Below the pieces are notes generated by a model. That model searched no databases, was not told the origin of the DNA, and saw only the letters and a program-made list of their open reading frames with translations. Shown here in pieces: positions 1-8,251 of a stretch of 64,000 nt of DNA. The position numbers and the translations under genes are program-made. The stretch lies in assembly GCF_042686195.1 (NCBI RefSeq), contig NZ_JBHUOQ010000001.1, positions 1 to 64,000 on the forward strand. Direction: 5' to 3'. This DNA comes from Corticicoccus populi. Lineage in GTDB: Bacteria; Bacillota; Bacilli; Staphylococcales; Salinicoccaceae. Position 1 is the stretch's first letter. Each line of letters starts with the position of its first letter.

Positions 1-100
1 GGAGAGGCCACACCTGTTCCCATGCCGAACACAGCCGTTAAGCTCTCCTGCGCCGATGGTAGTTGGACTGACGTCCCGCAAGAGTAGGGCGCTGCCAGGC
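1..100 (+). rRNA. rrf: 5S ribosomal RNA, 5' end cut by the window
   Basis: The sequence has the conserved 5S core (CCATGCCGAACACAG, then the GATGGTAGT loop) and ends in GCCAGGC, as in staphylococcal 5S RNA. About 16 bases at the 5' end lie outside the window. It is followed directly by tRNA genes, so this is the end of an rRNA operon with a tRNA tail. Confidence 0.95.
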
Positions 101-133
101 AATACATATTTTTAAAATTAAATAACTTTTATT

Positions 134-209
134 GGAGAATTAGCTCAGCTGGGAGAGCATCTGCCTTACAAGCAGAGGGTCGGCGGTTCGAACCCGTCAT
201 TCTCCACCA
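134..209 (+). tRNA. tRNA-Val (TAC)
   Basis: Full cloverleaf with acceptor GGAGAAT/ATTCTCC, anticodon TAC and an encoded CCA. It is the first tRNA after 5S, as in the Bacillus trnB order. Confidence 0.97.
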
Positions 210-213
210 TTTA

Positions 214-289
<76 letters not shown>

Positions 290-304
290 TCTTATCTTTA
301 TTGA

Positions 305-377
305 GAGCCATTAGCTCAGTCGGTAGAGCATCTGACTTTTAATCAGAGGGTCAGAGGTTCGAATCCTCTATGGCTCA
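305..377 (+). tRNA. tRNA-Lys (TTT)
   Basis: Acceptor GAGCCAT/ATGGCTC with discriminator A and anticodon TTT. CCA is not encoded (TGG follows), so it must be added by the CCA-adding enzyme. Confidence 0.96.
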
Positions 378-383
378 TGGAAT

Positions 384-468
384 GCGGGTGTGGCGGAATT
401 GGCAGACGCACTAGATTTAGGATCTAGCGCTTTACGGCGTGGGGGTTCGAGTCCCTTCACCCGCACCA
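384..468 (+). tRNA. tRNA-Leu (TAG)
   Basis: Class II tRNA with a long variable arm. Anticodon loop TTTAGGA gives anticodon TAG. CCA is encoded. Confidence 0.96.
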
Positions 469-502
469 TTCTATAAATTAGTTAAGTTAAAAATAATAGT
501 AA

Positions 503-577
503 GCGGAAGTAGTTCAGTGGTAGAACATCACCTTGCCAAGGTGGGGGTCGCGGGTTCGAATCCCGTCTTCCGCTCCA
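503..577 (+). tRNA. tRNA-Gly (GCC)
   Basis: Acceptor GCGGAAG, anticodon GCC and a normal D-loop with the G18-G19 pair (AGTGGTA). CCA is encoded. Compare the tRNA-Gly (TCC) at 2038, which lacks that GG. Confidence 0.96.
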
Positions 578-591
578 TTATTTAAAATAAT

Positions 592-680
592 GCCGGGGTG
601 GCGGAACTGGCAGACGCACAGGACTTAAAATCCTGCGATAGGTGACTATCGTACCGGTTCGATTCCGGTCCTCGGCACCA
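592..680 (+). tRNA. tRNA-Leu (TAA)
   Basis: Class II tRNA. Anticodon loop CTTAAAA gives TAA. The variable arm is a stable hairpin (GATAGGTGACTATC). CCA is encoded. Confidence 0.96.
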
Positions 681-687
681 TTCATAA

Positions 688-761
688 GCGCCCGTAGCTC
701 AATTGGATAGAGCGTTTGACTACGGATCAAGAGGTTAGGGGTTCGACTCCTCTCGGGCGCG
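688..761 (+). tRNA. tRNA-Arg (ACG)
   Basis: Acceptor GCGCCCG/CGGGCGC with discriminator G and anticodon ACG, which TadA would edit to ICG. No CCA is encoded. Confidence 0.96.
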
Positions 762-772
762 TATCTTTTAAA

Positions 773-846
773 CGGGAAGTAGCTCAGCTTGGTAGAGCAC
801 TTGGTTTGGGACCAAGGGGTCGCAGGTTCGAATCCTGTCTTCCCGA
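773..846 (+). tRNA. tRNA-Pro (TGG)
   Basis: Acceptor CGGGAAG/CTTCCCG with discriminator A and anticodon TGG. No CCA is encoded. Confidence 0.96.
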
Positions 847-875
847 CTCAGATTCACTTTTATACCTATTTTAAT

Positions 876-951
876 GGGGGCTTAGCTCAGCTGGGAGAGC
901 GCCTGCTTTGCACGCAGGAGGTCAGCGGTTCGATCCCGCTAGTCTCCACCA
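876..951 (+). tRNA. tRNA-Ala (TGC)
   Basis: Acceptor GGGGGCT pairs with AGTCTCC through two G-T wobbles. Anticodon TGC, encoded CCA. Confidence 0.96.
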
Positions 952-981
952 TTTAATATTAAGAATTTTGATTCTAACCAC

Positions 982-1055
982 GGCGGCGTAGCTCAGCTGG
1001 CTAGAGCGTACGGTTCATACCCGTGAGGTCGGGGGTTCGATCCCCTCCGCCGCCA
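982..1055 (+). tRNA. tRNA-Met (CAT), elongator
   Basis: Acceptor GGCGGCG/CGCCGCC, anticodon CAT. It matches my recollection of Bacillus elongator tRNA-Met and sits at the same place in the array. No CCA is encoded. Confidence 0.93.
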
Positions 1056-1058
1056 TAC

Positions 1059-1135
1059 GGACCTTTAGCTCAGTTGGTCAGAGCAAACGGCTCATAACCG
1101 TTGGGTCGCAGGTTCGAGTCCTGCAAGGTCCACCA
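1059..1135 (+). tRNA. tRNA-Ile2 (CAT, probably lysidine-modified)
   Basis: Acceptor GGACCTT/AAGGTCC, anticodon loop CTCATAA, encoded CCA. By body sequence and array position it corresponds to Bacillus tRNA-Ile2, whose CAT anticodon is changed by TilS to read AUA. An elongator tRNA-Met lies just upstream and fMet at 1268. Confidence 0.85.
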
Positions 1136-1157
1136 TTAACTTAATATTTTTTAATAC

Positions 1158-1250
1158 GGAGGAATACCCAAGTTCGGCTGAAGGGATCGGTCTTGAAAAC
1201 CGACAGGGGCTTAACGGCTCGCGGGGGTTCGAATCCCTCTTCCTCCGCCA
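1158..1250 (+). tRNA. tRNA-Ser (TGA)
   Basis: Class II tRNA, acceptor GGAGGAA, anticodon loop CTTGAAA giving TGA, long variable arm, encoded CCA. Confidence 0.96.
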
Positions 1251-1267
1251 TTTTTATTATTTATTAT

Positions 1268-1341
<74 letters not shown>

Positions 1342-1366
1342 TTATTTTTTTGAAATTTTATATTCA

Positions 1367-1442
1367 GGTCCCGTGGTGTAGCGGTTAACATGCCTGCCTG
1401 TCACGCAGGAGATCGCGGGTTCGATTCCCGTCGGGACCGCCA
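1367..1442 (+). tRNA. tRNA-Asp (GTC), copy 1
   Basis: Acceptor GGTCCCG/CGGGACC, discriminator G, anticodon GTC, encoded CCA. The copy at 55780 looks identical. Confidence 0.97.
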
Positions 1443-1466
1443 TTATTAATTTAAACATAACCTTAT

Positions 1467-1539
1467 GGTTCAGTAGCTCAGTCGGTAGAGCAAAGGACTG
1501 AAAATCCTTGTGTCGGCGGTTCGATTCCGTCCTGAACCA
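1467..1539 (+). tRNA. tRNA-Phe (GAA), copy 1
   Basis: Acceptor GGTTCAG/CTGAACC, discriminator A, anticodon GAA, no encoded CCA. Repeated at 55878. Confidence 0.97.
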
Positions 1540-1552
1540 TCTTTTTTTATAA

Positions 1553-1628
<76 letters not shown>

Positions 1629-1629
1629 T

Positions 1630-1710
1630 GGAGGGGTAGCGAAGTGGCTAAACGCGGCGGACTGTAAATCCGCTCCTTCGGGTTCGGCAGTTCGAATCTG
1701 CCCCCCTCCA
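1630..1710 (+). tRNA. tRNA-Tyr (GTA)
   Basis: Class II tRNA, acceptor GGAGGGG/CCCCTCC, anticodon GTA, no encoded CCA. Only one base separates it from tRNA-Thr. Confidence 0.96.
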
Positions 1711-1720
1711 TTACCTTGAT

Positions 1721-1794
1721 AGGGGTATAGTTCAACGGTAGAATAGAGGTCTCCAAAACCTTTGATGTGGGTTCGATTCCTACTACCCCTGCCA
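1721..1794 (+). tRNA. tRNA-Trp (CCA)
   Basis: Acceptor AGGGGTA/TACCCCT, anticodon CCA in loop CTCCAAA, discriminator G, encoded 3' CCA. Confidence 0.96.
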
Positions 1795-1795
1795 T

Positions 1796-1872
1796 GGCGG
1801 TTGTGGCGAAGTGGTTAACGCACCGGATTGTGGCTCCGGCATTCGTGGGTTCGATTCCCATCATCCGCCCCA
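1796..1872 (+). tRNA. tRNA-His (GTG), copy 1
   Basis: An extra G at position -1 faces C73, the tRNA-His identity pair. Anticodon GTG. This copy encodes CCA; the copy at 55958 does not. Confidence 0.96.
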
Positions 1873-1876
1873 TTTT

Positions 1877-1948
1877 TGGGCTATAGCCAAGCGGTAAGGC
1901 ATCGGGTTTTGGTCTCGAGATGCGAAGGTTCGAATCCTTCTAGCCCAG
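1877..1948 (+). tRNA. tRNA-Gln (TTG)
   Basis: Acceptor TGGGCTA/TAGCCCA, discriminator G, anticodon TTG, no encoded CCA. Confidence 0.96.
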
Positions 1949-1955
1949 TTTTTTC

Positions 1956-2029
<74 letters not shown>

Positions 2030-2037
2030 TATATTAA

Positions 2038-2112
2038 GCGGAAGTAGTTTAGTGTTTAGAATATGCTTCTTCCTGAAGCAAGACATAGGTTCAAATCCTA
2101 TCTTCCGCTCCA
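2038..2112 (+). tRNA. tRNA-Gly (TCC) without G18-G19, possibly for cell-wall synthesis
   Basis: Acceptor GCGGAAG/CTTCCGC, anticodon TCC in loop CTTCCTG, encoded CCA. The D-loop reads AGTGTTTA where normal tRNA-Gly has AGTGGTA, so the conserved G18-G19 pair is missing. Staphylococci carry non-proteogenic tRNA-Gly species of this kind that feed Gly to Fem peptidyltransferases for peptidoglycan bridges. A normal tRNA-Gly (TCC) exists at 56051, which leaves this copy free for such a role. The role is inference. Confidence 0.9.
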
Positions 2113-2142
2113 TTTTAATGTTTCTTAAATGTTTACATAGAT

Positions 2143-2171
2143 AATACCAACCATTTACGGTTGGTATTTTT
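2143..2171 (+). terminator. Terminator of the rRNA-tRNA operon
   Basis: A 10-bp stem (AATACCAACC/GGTTGGTATT) with a 6-base loop runs into a T tract, 30 bases after the last tRNA. Confidence 0.85.
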
Positions 2172-2556
2172 GTGTTTCTAAGCTAATGCAGGAAGATTAG
2201 ATATACATTCAAGTCATATATCTTATGTTAAAATTTTTATGATTGATTTTTACTTTATTTAATCATCATTATGAGGTTTTGATTAAGTTGTTTGATGTAT
2301 AGGTGATGATCTGATGTATTTGTATCTTTGATTATTATATGATTCAGTTCATATATGATTTGAGTCTTCTAATTCATACTAAGTAATTTATAAAGATATT
2401 AAGGTACAATATTCTGTAATTTGATAATAAAGACGTGAGTATATCTTTTATGTATTATAAGAGGTGTATACGTTAAAACAATGATTATCAGAATGCGACG
2501 TAGCCCCAAAAAATGCGACGCAAAATACAGTATTTCTTTACGAACTGGAAACAAAC
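2172..2556. other. AT-rich intergenic stretch without a recognisable gene
   Basis: There is no coding frame with a ribosome binding site on either strand. The only structure I see is a direct repeat of AATGCGACG at 2492-2500 and 2512-2520. Confidence 0.6.
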
Positions 2557-2597
2557 AAAAACCCGAAAACGTTGATATATCAACGTTTTCGGGTTTT
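2557..2597 (-). terminator. Bidirectional terminator after tRNA-Leu
   Basis: A perfect palindrome (arm ACCCGAAAACGTTGATAT) with A and T tracts on its two sides. It lies 27 bases downstream of the minus-strand tRNA-Leu and could also stop readthrough from the left. Confidence 0.8.
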
Positions 2598-2623
2598 TAA
2601 ATGAACTAAAAACATTCTATTAG

Positions 2624-2708
2624 TACCACCGGTCGGGGTCGAACCGACACTCCCTTAACGGGAATCGGATTTTGAGTCCGACGCGTCTGCCAATTCCGCC
2701 ACGGTGGC
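2624..2708 (-). tRNA. tRNA-Leu (CAA)
   Basis: Class II tRNA on the minus strand. Acceptor GCCACCG/CGGTGGT (one G-T pair), discriminator A, anticodon loop CTCAAAA giving CAA, long variable arm. No CCA is encoded. It stands alone, outside the large array. Confidence 0.94.
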
Positions 2709-2919
2709 ATAGGCAAAATGCTTCTGATACCTCAAAAGCACATGAATCAATAATATAATAATGTATCATTATCGTCAATATATTTACTAATATAATATGG
2801 GAAGTTTTCCACTCTGTAAGAATCAATAGGCTAAATTGATAAAATATTGATTTTTTTAAATAGTGTGTTATCATTTAAACAAATGTTTTATTTTTAAACT
2901 TATGTTTGGTGGTGACTTA

Positions 2920-4014
2920 ATGAATGATAATGAAAAAATGATTTTTCATTACATAAAGGAAGATCCTTTTATATCACAACAAAAATTGTCTGATAAAGTT
3001 GGCTTATCCAGATCAGCAGTGGCAAATATTATTTCGGGTCTTGTAAAAAAAGAATATATAAAAGGAAAAGCCTATGTGGTTAATGATGCACCGACAATCG
3101 TTTGTATTGGTGCAGCTAATATTGATCGAAAATTTTATGTAGGCAGTGATTTAATTGAGGGAACGTCAAATCCGGTTGAAACATCAAAGTCAGTGGGAGG
3201 TGTAGCCAGAAATATTGCAGAGAATTTAGGCAGGTTGGATGAAGTAGTTACTTTTATTACTGCCTGTGGTGATGATAATGAGTGGCAGATGATTAAAGAA
3301 GCGACTTCACCTTTTGTGAATGTGGATCAGGTTCATAAAATCCCTAATGCGTCTACGGGTTCATATACTGCTGTGATTGATTCATCAGGCAGCATGATAT
3401 ATGGTTTTGCCGATATGGCTGTCTATGATGCGATTAGTCCCGATTTACTGATGAAAAATGAGCAGCTTCTGAGTCGTGCAGGCTGTATCATAGTAGATCT
3501 GAATATTCCTAAAGATAGTATTGAATTTTTATGTTCTTTTTCTTTAAAACATGATATAAAAATGGTCATTGTTCCTGTATCAGGTCCGAAGATGAAAAAT
3601 CTGCCTGAGAAGCTTCACAATGTTGAGTGGATAATTGTAAATAAGGATGAAACCGAAACATTTTTTAATGTAGATATTTCAACTTCAGATGATTTGGCAC
3701 AGGCTGCAGAGATGTGGAATCAATACGGTGTAAAGAATGTGATTGTAACAAACAGTACAGAATCACTAGTATATGCAGGTAAAAGTGGTACAAAACAGTA
3801 TGACATTGAAGAATCGAAATTAGTTGTAGATGTGACAGGTGCGGGTGATGCATTTTCTGCAGCTGTTATATTCGGCTCACTGTCCGGAATGGATATTGAA
3901 AGTTCTATTCATCTCGGTCTGATTAACAGCCGTGAAACTGTAAGCACGGATTATACAGTCCGACATAATTTAAATAAAGAGATATTGTTAAATAAATTGG
4001 AGGAAAGAAAATGA
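2920..4014 (+). CDS. psuK: Pseudouridine kinase with N-terminal winged helix
   Basis: PfkB-family carbohydrate kinase. It should phosphorylate pseudouridine to pseudouridine 5'-phosphate for the next gene's product. Residues 1-60 form a helix-turn-helix of the kind found in YeiC/YeiI-type kinases. The kinase domain follows from about residue 65, with the signature VTGAGDAF near 303-310, where the Asp is the catalytic base. I chose ATG 2920 because GGTGGTG lies just upstream; an in-frame ATG at 2863 has no binding site. The last 4 bases overlap the psuG start (ATGA), so the two are translationally coupled. The kinase assignment rests on family and on the psuG neighbour. Confidence 0.88.
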   Translation: MNDNEKMIFHYIKEDPFISQQKLSDKVGLSRSAVANIISGLVKKEYIKGKAYVVNDAPTIVCIGAANIDRKFYVGSDLIEGTSNPVETSKSVGGVARNIAENLGRLDEVVTFITACGDDNEWQMIKEATSPFVNVDQVHKIPNASTGSYTAVIDSSGSMIYGFADMAVYDAISPDLLMKNEQLLSRAGCIIVDLNIPKDSIEFLCSFSLKHDIKMVIVPVSGPKMKNLPEKLHNVEWIIVNKDETETFFNVDISTSDDLAQAAEMWNQYGVKNVIVTNSTESLVYAGKSGTKQYDIEESKLVVDVTGAGDAFSAAVIFGSLSGMDIESSIHLGLINSRETVSTDYTVRHNLNKEILLNKLEERK

Positions 4015-4928
4015 CTACATATTTAGATATTAAGCAGGAAGTGCAGGATGCATTACAAAACAATCAGGCAGTGGTGGCGCTCGAATCGACAATCATTTCT
4101 CACGGTATGCCGTATCCTGAAAATGTGAAAACAGCAAAAGAAGTAGAGCAGATTGTGAGAGATAATGGTGCTGTTCCTGCAACAATCGCTGTTATTGACG
4201 GTAAAATAAAAATCGGCTTAAATGACGAAGAACTCGAATTAATTGCGAGTGCCGGAAATGTTACAAAAGTTTCCAGACGGGACTTGGCGGAAGTACTTGC
4301 TTCGAAATCACTTGGTGCTACAACAGTTGCATCAACCATGATATGCGCAGACATGGCAGGGATTAAATTCTTTGTTACAGGCGGCATAGGTGGTGTACAC
4401 CGGGGAGCAGCAGAGACAATGGATATTTCAGCAGATCTTGAGGAGCTCGGGCGGACCAGCGTCGCAGTTATTTGTGCCGGGGCAAAATCTATTTTAGATC
4501 TGGGTAAGACAATGGAGTATCTGGAGACCAAAGGTGTGCCTGTTGTTGGATATCAGACAGATGAACTTCCTGCATTTTTTACACGCGAAAGCGGCATAAA
4601 GCTGAGTTCCAGTGCATCTTCTACTGCGGATATAGCTGAAATGATTAAAACAAAGTATGCACTTGGGCTTGATGGTGGTGTACTTGTTGCGAATCCTATT
4701 CCAGCTGAAGATGCGATGGATAAAGTATACATGGATAAAGTCATTTCAGAGGCTCTCAAAGAAGCTGATAAGAATGGTATTCACGGAAAAGATGCCACAC
4801 CGTATCTACTCGGAAAAATTGTTGAAGCAACAGACGGAAAAAGTCTGGATACGAATATCAAACTTGTGAAAAACAATGCTTTTGTCGGAACCAGAATTGC
4901 AGCTGATTATTATTCGTCATTAAATTAA
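4011..4928 (+). CDS. psuG: Pseudouridine-5'-phosphate glycosidase
   Basis: This 305-residue protein belongs to the PsuG/IndA family. The enzyme cleaves the C-C glycosidic bond of pseudouridine 5'-phosphate to uracil and ribose 5-phosphate, with a catalytic Lys and Mn2+. The family hallmarks are clear: ALESTIISHGMPYPEN near the N terminus, TGGIGGVHRG near 122-131, GAKSILDL and the C-terminal NPIP region. Length is normal. Preceded by GGAGGAAAG inside psuK, with overlapping stop and start. The two genes together salvage pseudouridine from RNA turnover. Confidence 0.93.
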   Translation: MTTYLDIKQEVQDALQNNQAVVALESTIISHGMPYPENVKTAKEVEQIVRDNGAVPATIAVIDGKIKIGLNDEELELIASAGNVTKVSRRDLAEVLASKSLGATTVASTMICADMAGIKFFVTGGIGGVHRGAAETMDISADLEELGRTSVAVICAGAKSILDLGKTMEYLETKGVPVVGYQTDELPAFFTRESGIKLSSSASSTADIAEMIKTKYALGLDGGVLVANPIPAEDAMDKVYMDKVISEALKEADKNGIHGKDATPYLLGKIVEATDGKSLDTNIKLVKNNAFVGTRIAADYYSSLN

Positions 4929-4993
4929 TCTCATAAAAATATCACTATTTTCTTTACTATTTAGCAGATAAATAATATCGCAAATCAAAGATT

Positions 4994-5037
4994 TTAATAC
5001 CCTGACCATGACAAAATCATTGGATTAGGGTATTTTA
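4994..5037 (+). terminator. Terminator after psuKG
   Basis: Stem AATACCCT/AGGGTATT with a long loop followed by TTTTAAT. It lies between psuG and the S9 peptidase. Confidence 0.6.
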
Positions 5038-5066
5038 ATATATAAGGACATTGGAGGAGTGTAAAA

Positions 5067-6764
5067 ATGACTGAATTTATTAAGTATCTGAGTATGAAGC
5101 ATAGTAAGGATGACAACGCCTTATACTATATCAGTGATGAGACAGGTTTCAGGGAACTATTTAAATATGATTTAGAAAATAGTGAATCAACTAAAGTAAC
5201 TGATGAGAAAGAAAATGTTAAAAACTTCTGGCTGTTTAGTGACGGCGTGTTAATCGCAACAGATGTTGACGGTAATGAACGGGAACAGCTCACTTTAGTT
5301 AAAAAAGATGAAAAGATACAAGTCACAAACCAAAATGATTATTATCATCATTTCGGAGTTAGGATAAATGGTGTTTATTATTATTTGCGCAACCATAAAG
5401 ACAGTGATTATTTTGAACTGATAAAAAATGACGGTGAAGAACACGTTCTCAGACAGTTCGATACACCGACTGCTATTTCAAAAAAATTATCAGATGAAAC
5501 GCTTTTACTCACCAAGAATGTGACAAACATCGATAGTGAAGTCTTTATATACAATATTGAAAATGATGAATTGAAAGAAACACCTCTGCCTATTGGCCGT
5601 TTTAAAAACTATCATTCAGTATCAGAAAATGCCGGTATATTTGTGAGTGATTATGAGGATGGATATTTAAATTTATATTCAGTGGATAAAGAAACACAGT
5701 CATTTATTAAAGAAACATCTTTCAGATATGATATTGATCATCTGCTTTTAAGTGATGACAAGAAAACTGCGTATTTAACTTTAAATAAAAACGGCTTTTC
5801 AAAACTTTGCAAATATGAACTATTTAACGGTATTCTCACACCGTTGTCTTTTAAAGCAGATGGTGTGATTCATTCACTTCAGGAAACAGGCGGAAACTTA
5901 TATATTTTATATTCAGGGATGACAGAACCCCATGCTTTTTATCAATACAATGAAGCCTCCGGCGACACGACGAAACTGTTTGGTAATCATGAACTGTCTG
6001 TTCCTGTAAATACCCACACGCAAACTTTCCCGTCTTTTGATTATTTGGATGTCCCTTATTATTTATATCAGCAGGACGGGGAAAATATTCCGACAATCGT
6101 CCATGTGCACGGCGGTCCGGAATCCTCTGCGAGACCGGAGTTTAATGAGCTTTACTACCGGTTGTATAAGGAAGGGTATCAAATTGCGGTGCCGAACATC
6201 CGAGGAAGCATCGGTTATTCCAAATTTTATATTGGTCTCGATGACCAGGAGAAACGTTTAGATGCGTTGGAGGATGTTGTTTATTTAAGACAGCATTTAA
6301 TTGATCAGAAAGACGCGTCAGAAGATAATTTCTTTATTATGGGCAGAAGTTACGGCGGATTGATGACATTGCTGGCCGTGACACATTATCCGGACCTTTG
6401 GAAAGGGGCGATTGATATTGTCGGGATCTCCCACATGAGAACGCTGCTTGAAAATACACCGGCATGGCGTCGTGACCACAGATCATATGAATACGGATTT
6501 ATCGGCGAACACGATGAATTTTTTGAAGATATTGCGCCGCTCAATAAATCGGAAGAGGTAAAATGTCCGCTGAGAATATTCCATTCGACAAATGATGTTC
6601 GTGTACCGTATTCAGAATCTGTTCAAATGTATGAAAAGATGAAGGCAGACGGGCAGGATGTTGAACTGACTGCATATGAAAATGAAGGCCACCAGTATTT
6701 ATACACAGAGAATGTAGATGATATGAATGATAAATTAATTCGTTTTGTAAACAGTCTGATTTGA
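5067..6764 (+). CDS. S9-family serine peptidase (prolyl oligopeptidase-like)
   Basis: 565 residues. The first ~320 residues show the repetitive strand pattern of a beta-propeller; the C-terminal part is an alpha/beta hydrolase. The catalytic triad is visible: Ser428 in GRSYGG, Asp510 in STNDVRVP and His542 in NEGHQ, with the oxyanion segment HGGPE. Enzymes of this family cut short peptides, often after Pro, or act as acylaminoacyl peptidases; the substrate cannot be read from sequence. There is no signal peptide, so it should be cytoplasmic. ATG is preceded by GGAGGAG. It is a single-gene unit between two terminators. Confidence 0.85.
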   Translation: MTEFIKYLSMKHSKDDNALYYISDETGFRELFKYDLENSESTKVTDEKENVKNFWLFSDGVLIATDVDGNEREQLTLVKKDEKIQVTNQNDYYHHFGVRINGVYYYLRNHKDSDYFELIKNDGEEHVLRQFDTPTAISKKLSDETLLLTKNVTNIDSEVFIYNIENDELKETPLPIGRFKNYHSVSENAGIFVSDYEDGYLNLYSVDKETQSFIKETSFRYDIDHLLLSDDKKTAYLTLNKNGFSKLCKYELFNGILTPLSFKADGVIHSLQETGGNLYILYSGMTEPHAFYQYNEASGDTTKLFGNHELSVPVNTHTQTFPSFDYLDVPYYLYQQDGENIPTIVHVHGGPESSARPEFNELYYRLYKEGYQIAVPNIRGSIGYSKFYIGLDDQEKRLDALEDVVYLRQHLIDQKDASEDNFFIMGRSYGGLMTLLAVTHYPDLWKGAIDIVGISHMRTLLENTPAWRRDHRSYEYGFIGEHDEFFEDIAPLNKSEEVKCPLRIFHSTNDVRVPYSESVQMYEKMKADGQDVELTAYENEGHQYLYTENVDDMNDKLIRFVNSLI

Positions 6765-6771
6765 AGTATTT

Positions 6772-6795
6772 AAGAGCCGGAAGGCTCTTTTTTTA
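6772..6795 (+). terminator. Terminator between convergent genes
   Basis: AAGAGCC-GGA-AGGCTCTT followed by T8, directly after the S9 peptidase and abutting the convergent MFS gene. Confidence 0.8.
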
Positions 6796-8145
6796 TGAAG
6801 AAGTTTCTGCTGAACCATAACTGTTTTCCTCCAGTTCTTCGTCTGCCTCTTTGAGTACTTTTTGGTACATGTCTCTGGATTCAGTTAGAACTGGTTTCGT
6901 GTAGTTAATCAATACAATGGATATTAATATTATACCGGCTGTTAAATTGATCACCCAGTATCCGCCCATATCATACAAAATACCGTAAATGATACTTCCA
7001 AGCGGCATTAAGCTCATTGAAATCAACGATAAGCTTGAAAATACACGTCCTTTTATTTTTTGTGGGACAACGAGCTGTATGAATATACTGGATGGAATAT
7101 TTGCAAACTGCATACCGACTGCCAGAGAAAATCCCATGATACTGATATAAATAAAATGAGTGACTAAATCCGATGATATATAAATAGGAAGCGGGTAAAG
7201 TATCGTCACGAGTGATAATCCAATAAGAGAATACTTTTGAAAAGTTAAAGGACTTTCTATCCTTTTTAGTCTCCCAAGTATCAAACCGCCTGTGAGCATT
7301 CCGATTCCGAGTACAGCATTGGCATAACCGACCATCTGTGAAGAGAACCCAAGCTCTGAAATCATCATCTTTTCAGGGAAAATGGACATCGAAGCACCGA
7401 ATAAGTTGATAAAGGCGGATAAAATAAACATTCGTTTAATCACCGGCGTCCGAATAATAAATTTCATACCCTGACTGATATCTGATTTAAATTTTGAAAA
7501 AGTACCGGCTGTTTCTAATGAATTATGTACATCGGAATAATCATCCGGATTATGATAAAGACCGAATTTTAAAAAGAAATCAAGTATGGCGGATAACATG
7601 AACAAAACGAAAAACAGCAGGATAATTTGATTGAATGAAAGCAAACCGTATAGAACTCCGCCAAGAATGGGACCCCCTATAACTGCGGTTGACATAATGG
7701 CTGAAACGTATCCGGACACTTTTTGTATTCTTGATTTATGAAATAATTCGGTCATGGCAGTCTGAAAGGCATTTGAGACAAAAGGCTCGATTAATGATGT
7801 GAGGAAAGTTGTAATATATATTGCTGTTAGACTGATACCGTAAAAATAACTGTAAACAAACAATCCCAGAATAACACAGGTATACAGCAGCTCACCTCGA
7901 ATGACAATATTTCTTTTATTTCCAAGGTCACTCAGCATCCCGGAGAAGGGCAGTAACAGTAAAGATACAGAGATAGCAATCGCCATATTAATTGAAAAAT
8001 AAAATGCTGAACCTGTCTCGAATAATATAAAGTATGATACCGCAAATAAATACACATGATCTCCGATACTTAAAAGCACTCTGCTGAATACATAAATTAT
8101 GAAATTAATTCTTTCCTGAAACGGTATTGTTTTGTCTAAAATCAT
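6793..8145 (-). CDS. MFS transporter of the macrolide-efflux type
   Basis: 450 residues with about 12 hydrophobic segments and the MFS loop motif between segments 2 and 3 (GMLSDLGNKRNIV). The overall pattern resembles MefE/MFS_3 drug exporters, and the C terminus ends in an acidic cytoplasmic tail. The substrate is not predictable. It is divergent from the XRE/TPR regulator at 8252. The shared 106-base spacer holds overlapping promoters and two matching operators, so this pump is most likely the regulator's main target. ATG follows AAAGGTG. Confidence 0.85.
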   Translation of the reverse strand: MILDKTIPFQERINFIIYVFSRVLLSIGDHVYLFAVSYFILFETGSAFYFSINMAIAISVSLLLLPFSGMLSDLGNKRNIVIRGELLYTCVILGLFVYSYFYGISLTAIYITTFLTSLIEPFVSNAFQTAMTELFHKSRIQKVSGYVSAIMSTAVIGGPILGGVLYGLLSFNQIILLFFVLFMLSAILDFFLKFGLYHNPDDYSDVHNSLETAGTFSKFKSDISQGMKFIIRTPVIKRMFILSAFINLFGASMSIFPEKMMISELGFSSQMVGYANAVLGIGMLTGGLILGRLKRIESPLTFQKYSLIGLSLVTILYPLPIYISSDLVTHFIYISIMGFSLAVGMQFANIPSSIFIQLVVPQKIKGRVFSSLSLISMSLMPLGSIIYGILYDMGGYWVINLTAGIILISIVLINYTKPVLTESRDMYQKVLKEADEELEENSYGSAETSS

Positions 8146-8159
8146 TGAATCACACCTTT

Positions 8160-8176
8160 GTTTAATTAAATTAAAC
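8160..8176. promoter_or_regulatory. Operator 1 of the MFS/regulator pair
   Basis: GTTTAATTAAATTAAAC, perfect 7-bp arms around a 3-bp spacer. It lies just downstream of the pump's -10 box, over the expected transcription start. The same arms recur at 8214-8230. Confidence 0.75.
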
Positions 8177-8178
8177 TT

Positions 8179-8207
8179 ATTGTAAGCTTACTAAACTTGA
8201 AAGTCAA
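8179..8207 (-). promoter_or_regulatory. Promoter of the MFS pump gene
   Basis: On the minus strand TTGACT (8202-8207), a 17-base spacer and TACAAT (8179-8184). Its -35 touches the -35 of the opposing promoter. Confidence 0.75.
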
Positions 8208-8225
8208 ATGATAGTTTAATATAAT
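8197..8225 (+). promoter_or_regulatory. Promoter of the XRE/TPR regulator gene
   Basis: TTGAAA (8197-8202), 17 bases, perfect TATAAT (8220-8225). The -10 lies inside operator 2, so binding there should block the regulator's own transcription. Confidence 0.78.
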
Positions 8226-8230
8226 TAAAC
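8214..8230. promoter_or_regulatory. Operator 2 of the MFS/regulator pair
   Basis: GTTTAATATAATTAAAC, the same 7-bp arms as operator 1 with a different 3-bp spacer, 54 bp away centre to centre. It covers the regulator's -10 box. Confidence 0.75.
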
Positions 8231-8251
8231 ATAATAGAATGGAGTGAGTAT

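Noticed and set aside
2620..2874. An 84-codon open frame over tRNA-Leu
   Set aside because: Antisense and overlapping the tRNA; the 'protein' is a translation of the tRNA body.
4100..4531. A 143-codon antisense frame inside psuG
   Set aside because: Shadow of a strongly coding gene, no binding site, no family match. The same applies to other long antisense frames (for example 14149-14658 and 38914-39330).
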